Source of the DNA: Lactonifactor sp050944855
GTDB lineage: Bacteria > Bacillota > Clostridia > Lachnospirales > Lachnospiraceae
Direction of reading: 5' to 3'
Length of the DNA stretch: 51,321 bases
Assembly (NCBI GenBank): GCA_050944855.1
Contig: JBMNRU010000022.1
Span: 1 to 51,321 of the forward strand
Below the pieces are notes generated by a model that was not told the origin of the DNA, did not search any database, and was given only the letters and a program-made list of their open reading frames with translations. Made by a program: the position numbers and the translations under genes. Within the stretch, counting starts at the first letter, position 1; each line of letters begins with the position of its first letter. This document shows, piece after piece, positions 15,888 through 24,555 of this stretch.

Positions 15888-17504
15888 TTACGCCTGTTTT
15901 CCATTCGTCACTGCCCGGATGACAAACAAAGTAGCAATCATCAGCACAATACCGATAGGAAGACAAATGTATACATTCTGAACAAATCCGGCAATGACAT
16001 AAGTCACAAAGGAAACGGCTGCAACAGTAACCGCATAAGGCAGCTGTGTAGAAACATGGTTGACATGGTTACACTGACCTCCCGCGGATGCCATGATGGT
16101 AGTATCAGAGATTGGTGAACAATGGTCGCCGCATACAGCGCCCGCCATACAAGCAGAGATAGACATAATCATCATGGTTTCATTGGTTCCCATAAATACC
16201 GCAACTACAATAGGAATCAAAATTCCAAAGGTTCCCCAGGAAGTACCGGTTGCAAAAGCAAGGCCACAGCCAACCAGGAAAATAATAGCCGGAAGCAGAT
16301 TCACCAGTCCGCCTGCTGCAGAGTCCATAAGTCCTGCTACATAATCAGCAGCACCCAGACTGTCTGTCATAGCCTTCAAAGTCCATGCAAAAGTAAGAAT
16401 CAAAATGGCAGGTACCATTGCCTTAAATCCTTCCGGAACACAGGACATGGATTCACTGAATGACAATACTTTTCTTACTCCATAGAATACCATCGTGATC
16501 ACCAGGCCAAAGAAGCTTCCCAGCATCAGACCTACGGAAGCATCGGAATTAGAAAATGCTTCTACAAATCCGGTACCTTCAAAAAATCCACCCGTATAGA
16601 TCATACCAATGACACAGGCAACAATAAGAGTTGCAACCGGAACAACCAGATCAATTACTTTTCCTTTTGTTTCTGTAATGGTCTCTGTCGCATTTGCATA
16701 AGGTCTGTCAGGTGTGGTGTACAGATCCCCTTTCTTTGCATTCTCTTCATGCAGTTTCATAGGGCCGTAGTCCACATTCATAACGATAATCGAGATCATC
16801 ATGACAATCGTTAACAACGCATAGAAGTTATAAGGAATAGCACGGATAAAGATAGAGAAACCATCTTCTCCTTCTACAAAACCTGTAACAGCTGCTGCCC
16901 AGGAAGAAATAGGAGCGATAATACAGACTGGTGCAGCGGTTGCATCAATCAAATAAGATAACTTAGCACGGGATATGTTGTGCTTGTCTGTTACCGGACG
17001 CATAACACTTCCCACAGTCAGACAGTTAAAATAGTCATCAATAAAAATCAGGCATCCCAGAGCAACGGTTGCCAGCTGAGCGCCCGCGCGGCTTTTAATA
17101 TGCGTACTTGCCCAGTTTCCAAATGCCGCAGAACCGCCTGCCTTATTCATCATGCAAACCATAATGCCCAATACAACCAAAAATACCAGAATACCCATAT
17201 TGTAGCTATCGGCCAGCACACCTACGATACCATCCTGGAACACGTGGGTAATTGTCCCCTCAAAAGAGAATCCTGACCAGAATATACCGCCGATCAAAAT
17301 ACCAACAAACAGGGAACTGTATACTTCTTTTGTAATTAATGCCAGTACAATGGCAACAATCGGTGGAACCAACGCCCAAAATGTGGAGTACATTCCCGGA
17401 ACATATTCTGCCGCATCTTCTGCTGCAAATACAGTCATAGGACTGCAGGCCAGCATACAAAGAAGGGTCAGAACGCCAAACCATACTTTTCTTTTTCCTC
17501 TCAT
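15888..17504 (-). CDS. NhaC-family transporter under lysine riboswitch control (putative lysine transporter)
   Basis: A 538-residue polytopic membrane protein of the NhaC Na+/H+ antiporter family. It has an N-terminal signal-like helix, about a dozen helices, and conserved FIDDYFNCLTVG (about 155-166) and CGDHCSPISDTT near the C-terminal third. By family name it would exchange Na+ for H+, but a lysine riboswitch precedes it. Lysine-regulated NhaC-like proteins were proposed to be lysine transporters (LysW) in comparative work on the LYS element. I therefore infer Na+-coupled lysine uptake. GAGAGGAAA precedes the ATG. Confidence 0.88.
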   Translation of the reverse strand: MRGKRKVWFGVLTLLCMLACSPMTVFAAEDAAEYVPGMYSTFWALVPPIVAIVLALITKEVYSSLFVGILIGGIFWSGFSFEGTITHVFQDGIVGVLADSYNMGILVFLVVLGIMVCMMNKAGGSAAFGNWASTHIKSRAGAQLATVALGCLIFIDDYFNCLTVGSVMRPVTDKHNISRAKLSYLIDATAAPVCIIAPISSWAAAVTGFVEGEDGFSIFIRAIPYNFYALLTIVMMISIIVMNVDYGPMKLHEENAKKGDLYTTPDRPYANATETITETKGKVIDLVVPVATLIVACVIGMIYTGGFFEGTGFVEAFSNSDASVGLMLGSFFGLVITMVFYGVRKVLSFSESMSCVPEGFKAMVPAILILTFAWTLKAMTDSLGAADYVAGLMDSAAGGLVNLLPAIIFLVGCGLAFATGTSWGTFGILIPIVVAVFMGTNETMMIMSISACMAGAVCGDHCSPISDTTIMASAGGQCNHVNHVSTQLPYAVTVAAVSFVTYVIAGFVQNVYICLPIGIVLMIATLFVIRAVTNGKQA

Positions 17505-17524
17505 AACAGATTTCCTCTCTTCTC

Positions 17525-17566
17525 AAAAAAATAACCATGAACAACGCATATTAAGCGCACTCATGG
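17525..17566 (-). terminator. Riboswitch expression-platform terminator
   Basis: On the minus strand, CCATGA-CGC pairs with GCG-TCATGG and is followed by TTATTTTTTT, between the lysine aptamer and the transporter start. This indicates control by premature termination when lysine is bound. Confidence 0.8.
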
Positions 17567-17600
17567 CATAATCATCTGACCAAATCTTATATGTATGTCT

Positions 17601-17755
17601 GATAGCGCTCCACTAATGTGACAGTCCGCAGCATATTCTGCCTGCGTCCCAGGGACTACACTTAGGAATATAATCCCTTCGGCGGCCTCCCCTTTTTTCC
17701 GGTGTAGCTTCCCACACTGTTATCCCGGAATACTCATGAAATCCGCGCCTCTATC
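17601..17755 (-). promoter_or_regulatory. Lysine riboswitch (L-box)
   Basis: P1 pairs GATAG (17751-17755 complement) with CTATC (17601-17605 complement). The 5' side reads AGAGGCGCGGATTTCATGAG and the 3' side TGTCACATTAGTGGAGCGC. Both match the conserved core of the lysine aptamer. The internal GCCGAAGG and GGGAAGCTACACC arms fall in the expected order. It is followed by an intrinsic terminator ahead of the transporter. Confidence 0.93.
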
Positions 17756-17779
17756 ATGTTCGGTTGTTCACATAGTAAT

Positions 17780-17808
17780 GTTTTAACACGTTTATAGTAT
17801 CTTGTCAA
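17780..17808 (-). promoter_or_regulatory. Promoter of the lysine-riboswitch transporter transcript
   Basis: On the minus strand, TTGACA (17803-17808), 17 bp, TAAAAC (17780-17785). The start would fall about 20 nt before the aptamer. Confidence 0.6.
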
Positions 17809-17871
17809 CAAATCCTTTCTTTTTTCCGCCGATTTCCGGATAATCCGACATCATTCCTTCAATAATAAAAG

Positions 17872-17900
17872 TTTACTTTTTCTTTCCCTGTTATTATAAT
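17872..17900 (+). promoter_or_regulatory. Promoter of the rRNA methylase gene
   Basis: TTTACT (17872-17877), 17 bp and perfect TATAAT (17895-17900), about 36 bp before the ATG. Confidence 0.6.
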
Positions 17901-17936
17901 GAATATAATACCTATGATTCAAAAAGGAGTACTGTT

Positions 17937-19313
17937 ATGATTTCATTGCCACAAACCTTTCTTACCCGTATGCAGGATATGCTGAAAGAAGAGTTTCCCT
18001 CCTTTCTGGAAAGCTACCAGAATCCCCGCCAATATGGTCTTCGCATCAATACGCAAAAGATCTCCGAAGAGGAATTTATGAGGATCGCGCCTTTTCCTGT
18101 ACGGCCGATCCCTTGGGTAGAAAACGGCTTTTTTTACGACGAAGAAGCGCATCCTGCCCGACACCCTTACTATTTTGCAGGCCTGTATTATCTGCAGGAG
18201 CCCAGCGCCATGACACCGGCCGCTCTGTTTCCTGTAAATCCCGGCGACCGTGTTCTGGATCTTTGTGCGGCTCCGGGGGGAAAAGCAACAGAGCTTGGGG
18301 CAAAGCTAAGAGGACAGGGTGTCCTGGTGGCCAATGATATCAGCAATTCCCGGGCAAAAGCTCTTTTAAAAAATATAGAATTATTTGGTATTTCCAATAG
18401 TTTGATCACCAATGAAATCCCTCAGAATTTAGTACATTATTTTCCGGAATATTTTAATAAAATCCTGGTGGATGCCCCCTGTTCCGGTGAAGGCATGTTT
18501 CGAAAAGATCCTGCCGTAGCCAAAACATGGGATGAAAACCGGCCAGAGTATTTCGCATCTTTACAAAAAGATATTGTTTCCAATGCAGTACAAATGCTGA
18601 CTCCGGGCGGACTTCTTCTTTATTCTACCTGTACGTTCTCCCCTCAGGAAAACGAAGGAACCATTTCCTGGCTCCTGGAACATTTTCCTGAAATGGAATT
18701 ATGGACGCTGCCTTCCTATGATGGTTTCTCCACAGGCAATCCTCTCTGGGGAAATGAAGATCCGGCGCTTGCCCGCTGCATCCGCATCTGGCCTCACCAT
18801 ATGAACGGAGAGGGGCATTTTATCGCTTTGCTTCACAAAAAGGGCGAATCGGATACGCCTTCTGCGGAAATACATACCAAACGCAGCAACGAAGAACAAA
18901 AGGTACTGGATTCCTTCTTTACCCATATTTCCATGCCATTGGATCCGAACCGGATAGAAATACGTGCACAGAAAGCGTATTACTTGCCGCCTATCCCCCA
19001 GTCCCTGCAGGGAATCCATTTCCTCCGCAACGGTTTATACCTGGGCGAGCTAAAGAAAGATCGCTTTGAACCCAGCCAGCCTTTCTCTCTGGCACTAAAA
19101 AACACAGAATTTGCATCCTGCCTGCATCTGCACGCTGACGACGCAAGAATTCTCCGCTACCTGAAAGGTGAAACCATCTCTGTAGAACAAGGTGAATGTA
19201 CCACCGACAGCGGCTGGCAGCTAGTATGTGCAGACGGGTATCCGCTGGGATGGGGCAAGCTGGTAAATACTCTGTTAAAGAACAAATATCCCAACGGCTG
19301 GCGTATTCATTAA
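17937..19313 (+). CDS. RsmB/NOP-family rRNA cytosine-C5 methyltransferase (RsmF-like)
   Basis: A 458-residue SAM-dependent m5C RNA methyltransferase. The SAM loop is LDLCAAPGGKATELG (about 103-117). DAPCSGEGMFRKDP carries the proton-relay cysteine and STCTFSPQENE the catalytic cysteine. The C-terminal region of about 150 residues is PUA-like (CADGYPLGWGKLV), as in RsmF/YebU. RsmF methylates C1407 of 16S rRNA in E. coli; the exact position in this organism is not shown. AAAGGAG precedes the ATG. It appears to be a single-gene transcript. Confidence 0.9.
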   Translation: MISLPQTFLTRMQDMLKEEFPSFLESYQNPRQYGLRINTQKISEEEFMRIAPFPVRPIPWVENGFFYDEEAHPARHPYYFAGLYYLQEPSAMTPAALFPVNPGDRVLDLCAAPGGKATELGAKLRGQGVLVANDISNSRAKALLKNIELFGISNSLITNEIPQNLVHYFPEYFNKILVDAPCSGEGMFRKDPAVAKTWDENRPEYFASLQKDIVSNAVQMLTPGGLLLYSTCTFSPQENEGTISWLLEHFPEMELWTLPSYDGFSTGNPLWGNEDPALARCIRIWPHHMNGEGHFIALLHKKGESDTPSAEIHTKRSNEEQKVLDSFFTHISMPLDPNRIEIRAQKAYYLPPIPQSLQGIHFLRNGLYLGELKKDRFEPSQPFSLALKNTEFASCLHLHADDARILRYLKGETISVEQGECTTDSGWQLVCADGYPLGWGKLVNTLLKNKYPNGWRIH

Positions 19314-19433
19314 CTTCATATAGATGTTATCCCTCTCTTGTTTGCAAACTGTCATAATAACTATGCAAAGTTTTACATTGTTTAGTTTCTTCTCTTTTTT
19401 GCATACACTTAAAAGAAAAAGGAGTTTGACAGC

Positions 19434-19670
19434 ATGGACGAGAAAAAGAGGGCAAGACAATATCAGGAATTAGGACTGACCATTGCGTATTATCGCAAAT
19501 TAAAAGGTATGACACAGATGCAGCTGGCCGAAGCAGTAAATCTGAGCCGTACTCACATTAGCAACATCGAAGCACTCAGTGTCAAAACTTCTATTTCTTT
19601 GGACAAACTGTTTGATATTGCAGACGTACTGGAAGTACCGATAAAAGATTTATTTGATTTTCGTATGTAA
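19434..19670 (+). CDS. Small XRE-family helix-turn-helix regulator
   Basis: A 78-residue protein that is essentially one Cro/CI-type HTH domain. LTIAYYRKLKGMTQMQLAEAV gives helices 1-2 and NLSRTHISNIEALSVKTSIS the recognition helix. AAAGGAG lies before the ATG. It is a free-standing DNA-binding regulator with no sensor domain and no clear target gene next to it. A terminator follows closely. Confidence 0.88.
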   Translation: MDEKKRARQYQELGLTIAYYRKLKGMTQMQLAEAVNLSRTHISNIEALSVKTSISLDKLFDIADVLEVPIKDLFDFRM

Positions 19671-19682
19671 ATATAAAAGCAC

Positions 19683-19714
19683 AAAGGGAATACCGTTTCA
19701 CCGGTATTCCCTTT
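19683..19714. terminator. Bidirectional terminator between the XRE gene and spoVG
   Basis: AAAGGGAATACCG pairs with CGGTATTCCCTTT (19683-19695 with 19702-19714), between two converging genes. Confidence 0.8.
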
Positions 19715-19733
19715 GCATTTTATTCGCGAACTG

Positions 19734-20021
19734 CTACAGCGTTGTTTCTTCTGTCTCCGGTTCGTCTAACATTGCCTGTTCATACTTTTCCATGATGATA
19801 GCCTGAATCCGTTCTCTGGTTTTGGAGTTAATCGGATGTGCAATATCACGGTATTCCCCATCTGTTGCTTTGCGGCTTGGCATTGCGATAAACAATCCCT
19901 TTTCGCCTTCAATGATCTTAATGTCATGCACAACAAACTCTTCATCAATAGTGATAGAAACTACGGCTTTCATCTTGCCTTCTTTTGCTACTTTTCTTAC
20001 TCTTACATCTGTAATGTTCAT
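19734..20021 (-). CDS. spoVG: SpoVG-family regulator
   Basis: A 95-residue SpoVG, a small nucleic-acid-binding regulator needed for proper sporulation and division timing in Bacillus. It begins MNITDVRVRKVAKEGKMKAV and contains GLFIAMPSRK (about 43-52) and YRDIAHPINSKTRERI (about 57-72), both family hallmarks. AAGGGGG precedes the ATG. It lies 36 bp behind glgD on the same strand, so it probably shares the glycogen transcript. Confidence 0.95.
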   Translation of the reverse strand: MNITDVRVRKVAKEGKMKAVVSITIDEEFVVHDIKIIEGEKGLFIAMPSRKATDGEYRDIAHPINSKTRERIQAIIMEKYEQAMLDEPETEETTL

Positions 20022-20057
20022 AAGTCAGCCCCCTTCACTGCCTTCCTCTACTTCTTC

Positions 20058-21173
20058 TTAGAGAACATAGCGCTCATTCTTTTCCACAACAACTTTAATG
20101 CCATCTTCTCCATAGTAATAAGAATTGGCACGAATGGTATCACGACTTTCTACCACACAATTTTCAATATGCGTATTATCCCCCAGATATACATCATTGA
20201 GAATGATAGAATTTTTAATGACACAGTTATTTCCTACAAATACCTTCTTAAACAGAACTGAATTTTCCACAGTACCATTGATAATACAGCCGCTGGAAAC
20301 CAGACTGTTCTTCACGCTGGAACCCGGATTATATTTTGCCGGCGGCAAATCTTCCACACGGGACTGTATGCTCGGATACTGTCGGAAGAAATAATTCCTT
20401 ACTTCCGGTTTCAGAAAATCCATATTTGTCTGATAGTAAGACTCTACAGTGGAAATATTGCTCCAATAGGAATCCAGTCTGTAACCATAAATCTTTTTCA
20501 GGTTTTTATAACGAATCAAAATATCCTTTACAAAATCATAACGTTCTTCCTGCGCAGCCTTTTCGATCAGCTCGATTAATAATCTTCTTCGGATTACATA
20601 AATACCGGTAGAAATGGTATGAGATTCAGAAACCATGGGCTTCTCTTCAAATTCTATAATTCGATGATCCTCATTCATTTTCACAACGCCAAAACGTGTG
20701 GTATCTTCGTCTCCGGCATCCGTGCATACTACAGTGATATCTGCCCGCTTTGCAATGTGATATTCCAATACCTTATTATAATCTAACTTGTACACTCCGT
20801 CGCCGGATGCAATGACTACATAAGGTTCATGACTGTTTTTTAAAAATGAAAGATTCTGACAAATGGCGTCCGCTGTACCCCGGTACCACCAGCTGTTTCT
20901 TGCCGTGACAGTAGGGGTAAATACAAACAGACCTCCCTGCTTTCTTCCGAAATCCCACCATTTGGAAGAACTTAAGTGTTCGTTCAGAGATCTTGCATTA
21001 TACTGAGTTAAAACAGCTACCTTTTGGATATGTGAATTCGACATATTGCTCAGTGTGAAATCAATGCTTCGATAGCTTCCTGCGATAGGCATAGCAGCGA
21101 TTGCTCTCTTCTGTGATAACTCTCTCATCCTGTTGCTGTTACCGCCAGCTAAAATAATTCCTAATGCTCTCAT
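20058..21173 (-). CDS. glgD: GlgD, regulatory subunit of ADP-glucose pyrophosphorylase
   Basis: A 371-residue nucleotidyl-transferase-fold protein ending in left-handed beta-helix hexapeptide repeats. The N-terminal loop GGNSNRMRELSQKRA departs from the catalytic GGQGSRLG form in its partner, which is the normal difference between GlgD and GlgC. GlgC/GlgD complexes make ADP-glucose for glycogen in Firmicutes, with GlgD raising activity. Its start overlaps the glgC stop by 4 bp (ATGA). Confidence 0.92.
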   Translation of the reverse strand: MRALGIILAGGNSNRMRELSQKRAIAAMPIAGSYRSIDFTLSNMSNSHIQKVAVLTQYNARSLNEHLSSSKWWDFGRKQGGLFVFTPTVTARNSWWYRGTADAICQNLSFLKNSHEPYVVIASGDGVYKLDYNKVLEYHIAKRADITVVCTDAGDEDTTRFGVVKMNEDHRIIEFEEKPMVSESHTISTGIYVIRRRLLIELIEKAAQEERYDFVKDILIRYKNLKKIYGYRLDSYWSNISTVESYYQTNMDFLKPEVRNYFFRQYPSIQSRVEDLPPAKYNPGSSVKNSLVSSGCIINGTVENSVLFKKVFVGNNCVIKNSIILNDVYLGDNTHIENCVVESRDTIRANSYYYGEDGIKVVVEKNERYVL

Positions 21174-22444
21174 GATTCCTCACCATCCTTTATCAATGTT
21201 TCTCCGCTGTCCAAGATGCCGTCAGGATAATCCTCTGCTGCAGTGACTCCTGAAATTGCGGTATTCTTACCAATCTTCACATCGGATGGAATGACAGAAT
21301 TCTCTCCTATGGTCACAAGACCGAAGCAATAGATCTTCGGTTTTTCTTTATTGATGATATCTTCACCAATTCCCAATACCACATTATCACCGAGTTTCAC
21401 GTTCTCCGCTATAATAGCTTTATCAATGACACAATTTTCTCCGATCTCACTTTGCTTCATGATAATGGAATCCCGTACAACCGTTCCTTTACCGATCACC
21501 ACTCCGGTGCCGATAACAGAATTATGTACTTCTCCATAAATCTCACAGCCTTCACTGATCAGACTCCGCTCGATCACTGCATCACTGGAAATATACTGCG
21601 GCGGAATGATATCCGCTTTCGTATAAATCTTCCAGAACTCTTCATATAAATTAAACTCCGGAACGATATCGATCAGCTCCATATTTGCTTCCCAATAGGA
21701 ACCCAGGGTGCCGACATCCTTCCAATATCCGGTATATTCATATGCAAACAGGCGTTTATCATGTTCACGGCAGTACGGCAGGATATGCATGCCGAAATCC
21801 AGATTGCTCTGATCCTTCATGGCTAACAGAGACTCTTTTAACGCCGACCAGCTGAAGATATAAATACCCATGGACGCCAGATTACTGCTGGGCTTCTCCG
21901 GTTTTTCTTCAAATTCAATAATACGTCCGGTCTCGTCTGTTACCATGATACCAAAGCGGCTGGCTTCTTCTATAGGAACCGGCATCGTAGCAATCGTTAC
22001 ATCCGCCTTGTTCGCTTTGTGGAAATCCAGCATAACTTCATAATCCATTTTATAAATATGGTCACCGGAAAGAATGAGCACATAATCTGGGTTGTACATC
22101 TCCATATAAGCCATATTCTGATAAATCGCATTTGCGGTACCAGTATACCACTCACTATTAGAGCTCTTCTCATATGGAGGCAAAACAGATACGCCGCCAA
22201 CATTCTTGTCCAGATCCCACGGAATACCAATTCCAATATGTGTATTCAGTCTTAACGGCTGATACTGTGTCAGCACACCTACAGTATCAACACCCGAATT
22301 GATACAGTTACTAAGAGGAAAATCTATAATGCGATACTTTCCCCCAAACGCTACTGCTGGTTTCGCAACCTTGGCTGTCAGCACGCCAAGCCTGCTGCCC
22401 TGACCACCGGCCAGCAGCATCGCTATCATCTCCTTCTTAATCAT
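21170..22444 (-). CDS. glgC: Glucose-1-phosphate adenylyltransferase, catalytic subunit GlgC
   Basis: A 424-residue enzyme making ADP-glucose from glucose-1-phosphate and ATP, the first committed glycogen step. Motifs are AMLLAGGQGSRLGVLT (N-terminal), TGTANAIYQN and LSGDHIYKMDY (about 125-135), FEEKP, and a C-terminal beta-helix with repeated GxxxxI units. The ATG at 22444 follows AGAGGTGA; the form extended to 22462 lacks a ribosome binding site. It is first in the glgC-glgD-spoVG operon. Confidence 0.95.
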   Translation of the reverse strand: MIKKEMIAMLLAGGQGSRLGVLTAKVAKPAVAFGGKYRIIDFPLSNCINSGVDTVGVLTQYQPLRLNTHIGIGIPWDLDKNVGGVSVLPPYEKSSNSEWYTGTANAIYQNMAYMEMYNPDYVLILSGDHIYKMDYEVMLDFHKANKADVTIATMPVPIEEASRFGIMVTDETGRIIEFEEKPEKPSSNLASMGIYIFSWSALKESLLAMKDQSNLDFGMHILPYCREHDKRLFAYEYTGYWKDVGTLGSYWEANMELIDIVPEFNLYEEFWKIYTKADIIPPQYISSDAVIERSLISEGCEIYGEVHNSVIGTGVVIGKGTVVRDSIIMKQSEIGENCVIDKAIIAENVKLGDNVVLGIGEDIINKEKPKIYCFGLVTIGENSVIPSDVKIGKNTAISGVTAAEDYPDGILDSGETLIKDGEES

Positions 22445-22473
22445 GTAATCACCTCTTGTCAATTGATTTATTT

Positions 22474-22502
22474 ATTATAACATAACTTTCATGAATAGTG
22501 AA
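22474..22502 (-). promoter_or_regulatory. Promoter of the glgC-glgD-spoVG operon
   Basis: On the minus strand, TTCACT (22497-22502), 17 bp and perfect TATAAT (22474-22479), about 30 bp before the glgC ATG. Confidence 0.6.
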
Positions 22503-22736
22503 CATTTTTTACAATTTTCAAAAGAATTTTCTCATCATTTTATAACATTTGTCGATTTTTGTTTCTCTTTTCTAAATTTTCTCTGGTTTTTTATCATCGT
22601 TTTTTACAATCCTCTTTTTAATTTGTCAATATTCTTTGTGAATTTTTTTGTCACGCTGTGTCTTTTTGTAAAATTATGTCTTTTTTCTTTGGGCAAGCCT
22701 TTTTTTGCTATACGATCGCCAATTCCCATCTTTTAC
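22503..22736. other. T-rich divergent intergenic stretch without a gene
   Basis: A plus-strand T-rich stretch between the divergent glgC and murC promoters. A 104-codon open frame crosses it but has no ribosome binding site and translates to a low-complexity Phe/Leu/Ser product, so I call no gene. No hairpin or riboswitch core was recognised. Confidence 0.5.
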
Positions 22737-22765
22737 TTTTCATTTTCTTATTTAGGGAGTATAAT
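22737..22765 (+). promoter_or_regulatory. Promoter of murC
   Basis: TTTTCA (22737-22742), 17 bp and perfect TATAAT (22760-22765), 55 bp before the murC ATG. Confidence 0.6.
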
Positions 22766-22820
22766 GAATAAGATAAAATACCTTCACAGCAAGGAAGCCA
22801 TGTAGAAAGGAAGACTTTGT

Positions 22821-24200
22821 ATGTATCAAATAGATTTTAACAAACCGATTCATGTTCATTTTATCGGCATTGGCGGCATCAGCATGAGCGGACTGGCCGA
22901 GATTTTAATAGATAAAGGCTTTACTGTCAGCGGATCGGATTCTAAAGAATCGGAACTGACCCGGCATCTGGAGGAAAAAGGAGCCCGCATTTTTTACGGA
23001 CAGAAAGCGTCCAATATAACCGAAGACATTGACCTGGTCGTTTACACTGCCGCAATTCATCCGGATAACCCGGAATTTGCCTGTGTTGTAGAAAAGAAAC
23101 TTCCCCTGATGACACGAGCAAATCTCCTCGGGGAGGTTATGACCAACTATAAAACTGCCGTGGCCGTTTCCGGAACTCATGGAAAGACAACGACAACTTC
23201 TATGCTCTCCCATATTTTCTTGGAGGAAGATCTGGATCCTACCATCTCTGTAGGCGGCATCCTTCCTTCTATCGGAGGAAATATCCGTGTGGGAAATTCT
23301 GACCTCTTCATCACAGAGGCCTGCGAATATACGAATAGCTTTTTAAGCTTTTTCCCTACCTGCAGCATTATCCTGAATATTGATGCGGACCATCTGGACT
23401 TCTTTAAAGATATTGATGACATCCGTCATTCTTTCCATTTATTTGCCCAGCGCCTGCCAAAGGACGGCACTCTGGTTATAAACGGAGAAATCCCTCAGTA
23501 TGAAGAGATCACAAAAGATCTGGAATGCAGTGTCATCACTTATGGATTAAGCGGCTCCTACGATTATACCGCAGCCAACATTACTTATGACGAACTGGCC
23601 TGCCCTTCTTTTGACTGCTATTGCAAAGGCAGCCTGGTGGGACATTTCACATTATCCATCCCGGGTATTCATAATGTATCCAATGCACTTGCTGCAATCG
23701 CTTTAGCCTGCAAACTGGGAATCGCCGTAGAGTCTATCCAGAATGCTCTTCTGCATTTCACCGGTACAGACCGCCGCTTCCAGTACAAAGGAAAAGTAGG
23801 TGGGGTAACGATTATTGATGATTACGCACATCATCCTACAGAGATCAAAGCAACACTGACCGCTGCAAAGAATTATCCCCATAAAACACTCTGGTGTGTA
23901 TTCCAGTCACATACTTACACCAGAACCAAAACGCTCCTTCATGATTTTGCGGAAGCCCTGACCCTGGCAGATAAGGTAGTAATGCCTGATATCTATGCCG
24001 CCAGAGAAACCGATAATCTGGGAATTTCCTCTGACACACTTCGTCAATTGATCGAAGAAAAAGGAACTGAAGCCCATTACTTCCCTACTTTTGATGAAGT
24101 GGAAAACTTTTTATTAGAAAATTGTGTCCCCGGCGATTTGTTGATAACTATGGGTGCCGGAGATGTGCATAAAATCGGGGAAAAACTGTTAGGGCAGTAA
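22821..24200 (+). CDS. murC: UDP-N-acetylmuramate--L-alanine ligase
   Basis: A 459-residue cytoplasmic peptidoglycan ligase that adds the first L-alanine to UDP-MurNAc using ATP. Visible parts are the N-terminal HFIGIGGISMSGLAEIL Rossmann loop, the ATP P-loop SGTHGKTTTTSM (about 116-127), EACEYTNSFL, LNIDADHLDFF (about 190-200) and the Mur C-terminal IDDYAHHPTEI (about 332-342). The length is normal. AAAGGAAG precedes the ATG. It is probably monocistronic because a terminator follows. Confidence 0.96.
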   Translation: MYQIDFNKPIHVHFIGIGGISMSGLAEILIDKGFTVSGSDSKESELTRHLEEKGARIFYGQKASNITEDIDLVVYTAAIHPDNPEFACVVEKKLPLMTRANLLGEVMTNYKTAVAVSGTHGKTTTTSMLSHIFLEEDLDPTISVGGILPSIGGNIRVGNSDLFITEACEYTNSFLSFFPTCSIILNIDADHLDFFKDIDDIRHSFHLFAQRLPKDGTLVINGEIPQYEEITKDLECSVITYGLSGSYDYTAANITYDELACPSFDCYCKGSLVGHFTLSIPGIHNVSNALAAIALACKLGIAVESIQNALLHFTGTDRRFQYKGKVGGVTIIDDYAHHPTEIKATLTAAKNYPHKTLWCVFQSHTYTRTKTLLHDFAEALTLADKVVMPDIYAARETDNLGISSDTLRQLIEEKGTEAHYFPTFDEVENFLLENCVPGDLLITMGAGDVHKIGEKLLGQ

Positions 24201-24202
24201 AG

Positions 24203-24220
24203 TTATCCACATTATCCACA
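24203..24220 (+). promoter_or_regulatory. Tandem DnaA boxes, pair 1
   Basis: Two perfect TTATCCACA nonamers abut head to tail (24203-24211 and 24212-24220), starting 3 bp after the murC stop. A TTTTCCACA on the other strand (24238-24246) is a third likely site. The second box overlaps the murC terminator stem. Confidence 0.75.
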
Positions 24221-24263
24221 TGCTTACCCTCCTTTTTTGTGGAAAAAGCATGTGGATTTTTTT
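24215..24263 (+). terminator. Terminator of murC
   Basis: TCCACATGCTT (24215-24225) pairs with AAGCATGTGGA (24246-24256) and seven T follow. The stem itself contains TCCACA motifs that overlap DnaA boxes. Confidence 0.85.
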
Positions 24264-24370
24264 ATGGTTGCATATGTTTACATAATTTTGGTAAAATTTT
24301 AGCTTCAAATACGAATTTCCCCGCTTTTTAACCTTTATTTTAGTTTCCCATAATTTTTCCGTCCACTTTC

Positions 24371-24388
24371 TTGTCCACATTATCCACA
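24371..24388 (+). promoter_or_regulatory. Tandem DnaA boxes, pair 2
   Basis: TTGTCCACA (24371-24379) and TTATCCACA (24380-24388) abut head to tail, the same arrangement as pair 1, which starts 168 bp away. Pair 2 ends 45 bp upstream of the -35 of the dnaD promoter. A very AT-rich segment (about 24256-24360) lies between the pairs. Confidence 0.7.
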
Positions 24389-24433
24389 CTTCCCACATCC
24401 CCTCCGGTTTCCCAACCGCTAAAAGATTTTCAG

Positions 24434-24462
24434 TTTTCATTTTTTCAATTATATGATATAGT
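24434..24462 (+). promoter_or_regulatory. Promoter of the dnaD-dnaI-prs operon
   Basis: TTTTCA (24434-24439), 17 bp and TATAGT (24457-24462). The -35 hexamer is the same as in the murC promoter. Confidence 0.55.
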
Positions 24463-24555
24463 ATACCCACAGGGCATACCATTATTTACGCTCTGTGGAT
24501 GTACCTACAAATACGTCCGCTTTTCTGCAAACGAATATGAAGGATGTGCAAAGCT

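Noticed and set aside
15641..15904. An 87-codon minus-strand frame
   Set aside because: It is antisense to tRNA-Pro and its promoter.
22491..22805. A 104-codon Phe-rich frame between glgC and murC
   Set aside because: T-rich low-complexity sequence crossing two promoters, with no ribosome binding site.
24203..24462. Chromosomal origin of replication
   Set aside because: DnaA boxes plus an AT-rich segment fit an origin, but dnaA and dnaN are absent and the pairs sit at a promoter; a regulatory or titration cluster is more likely.
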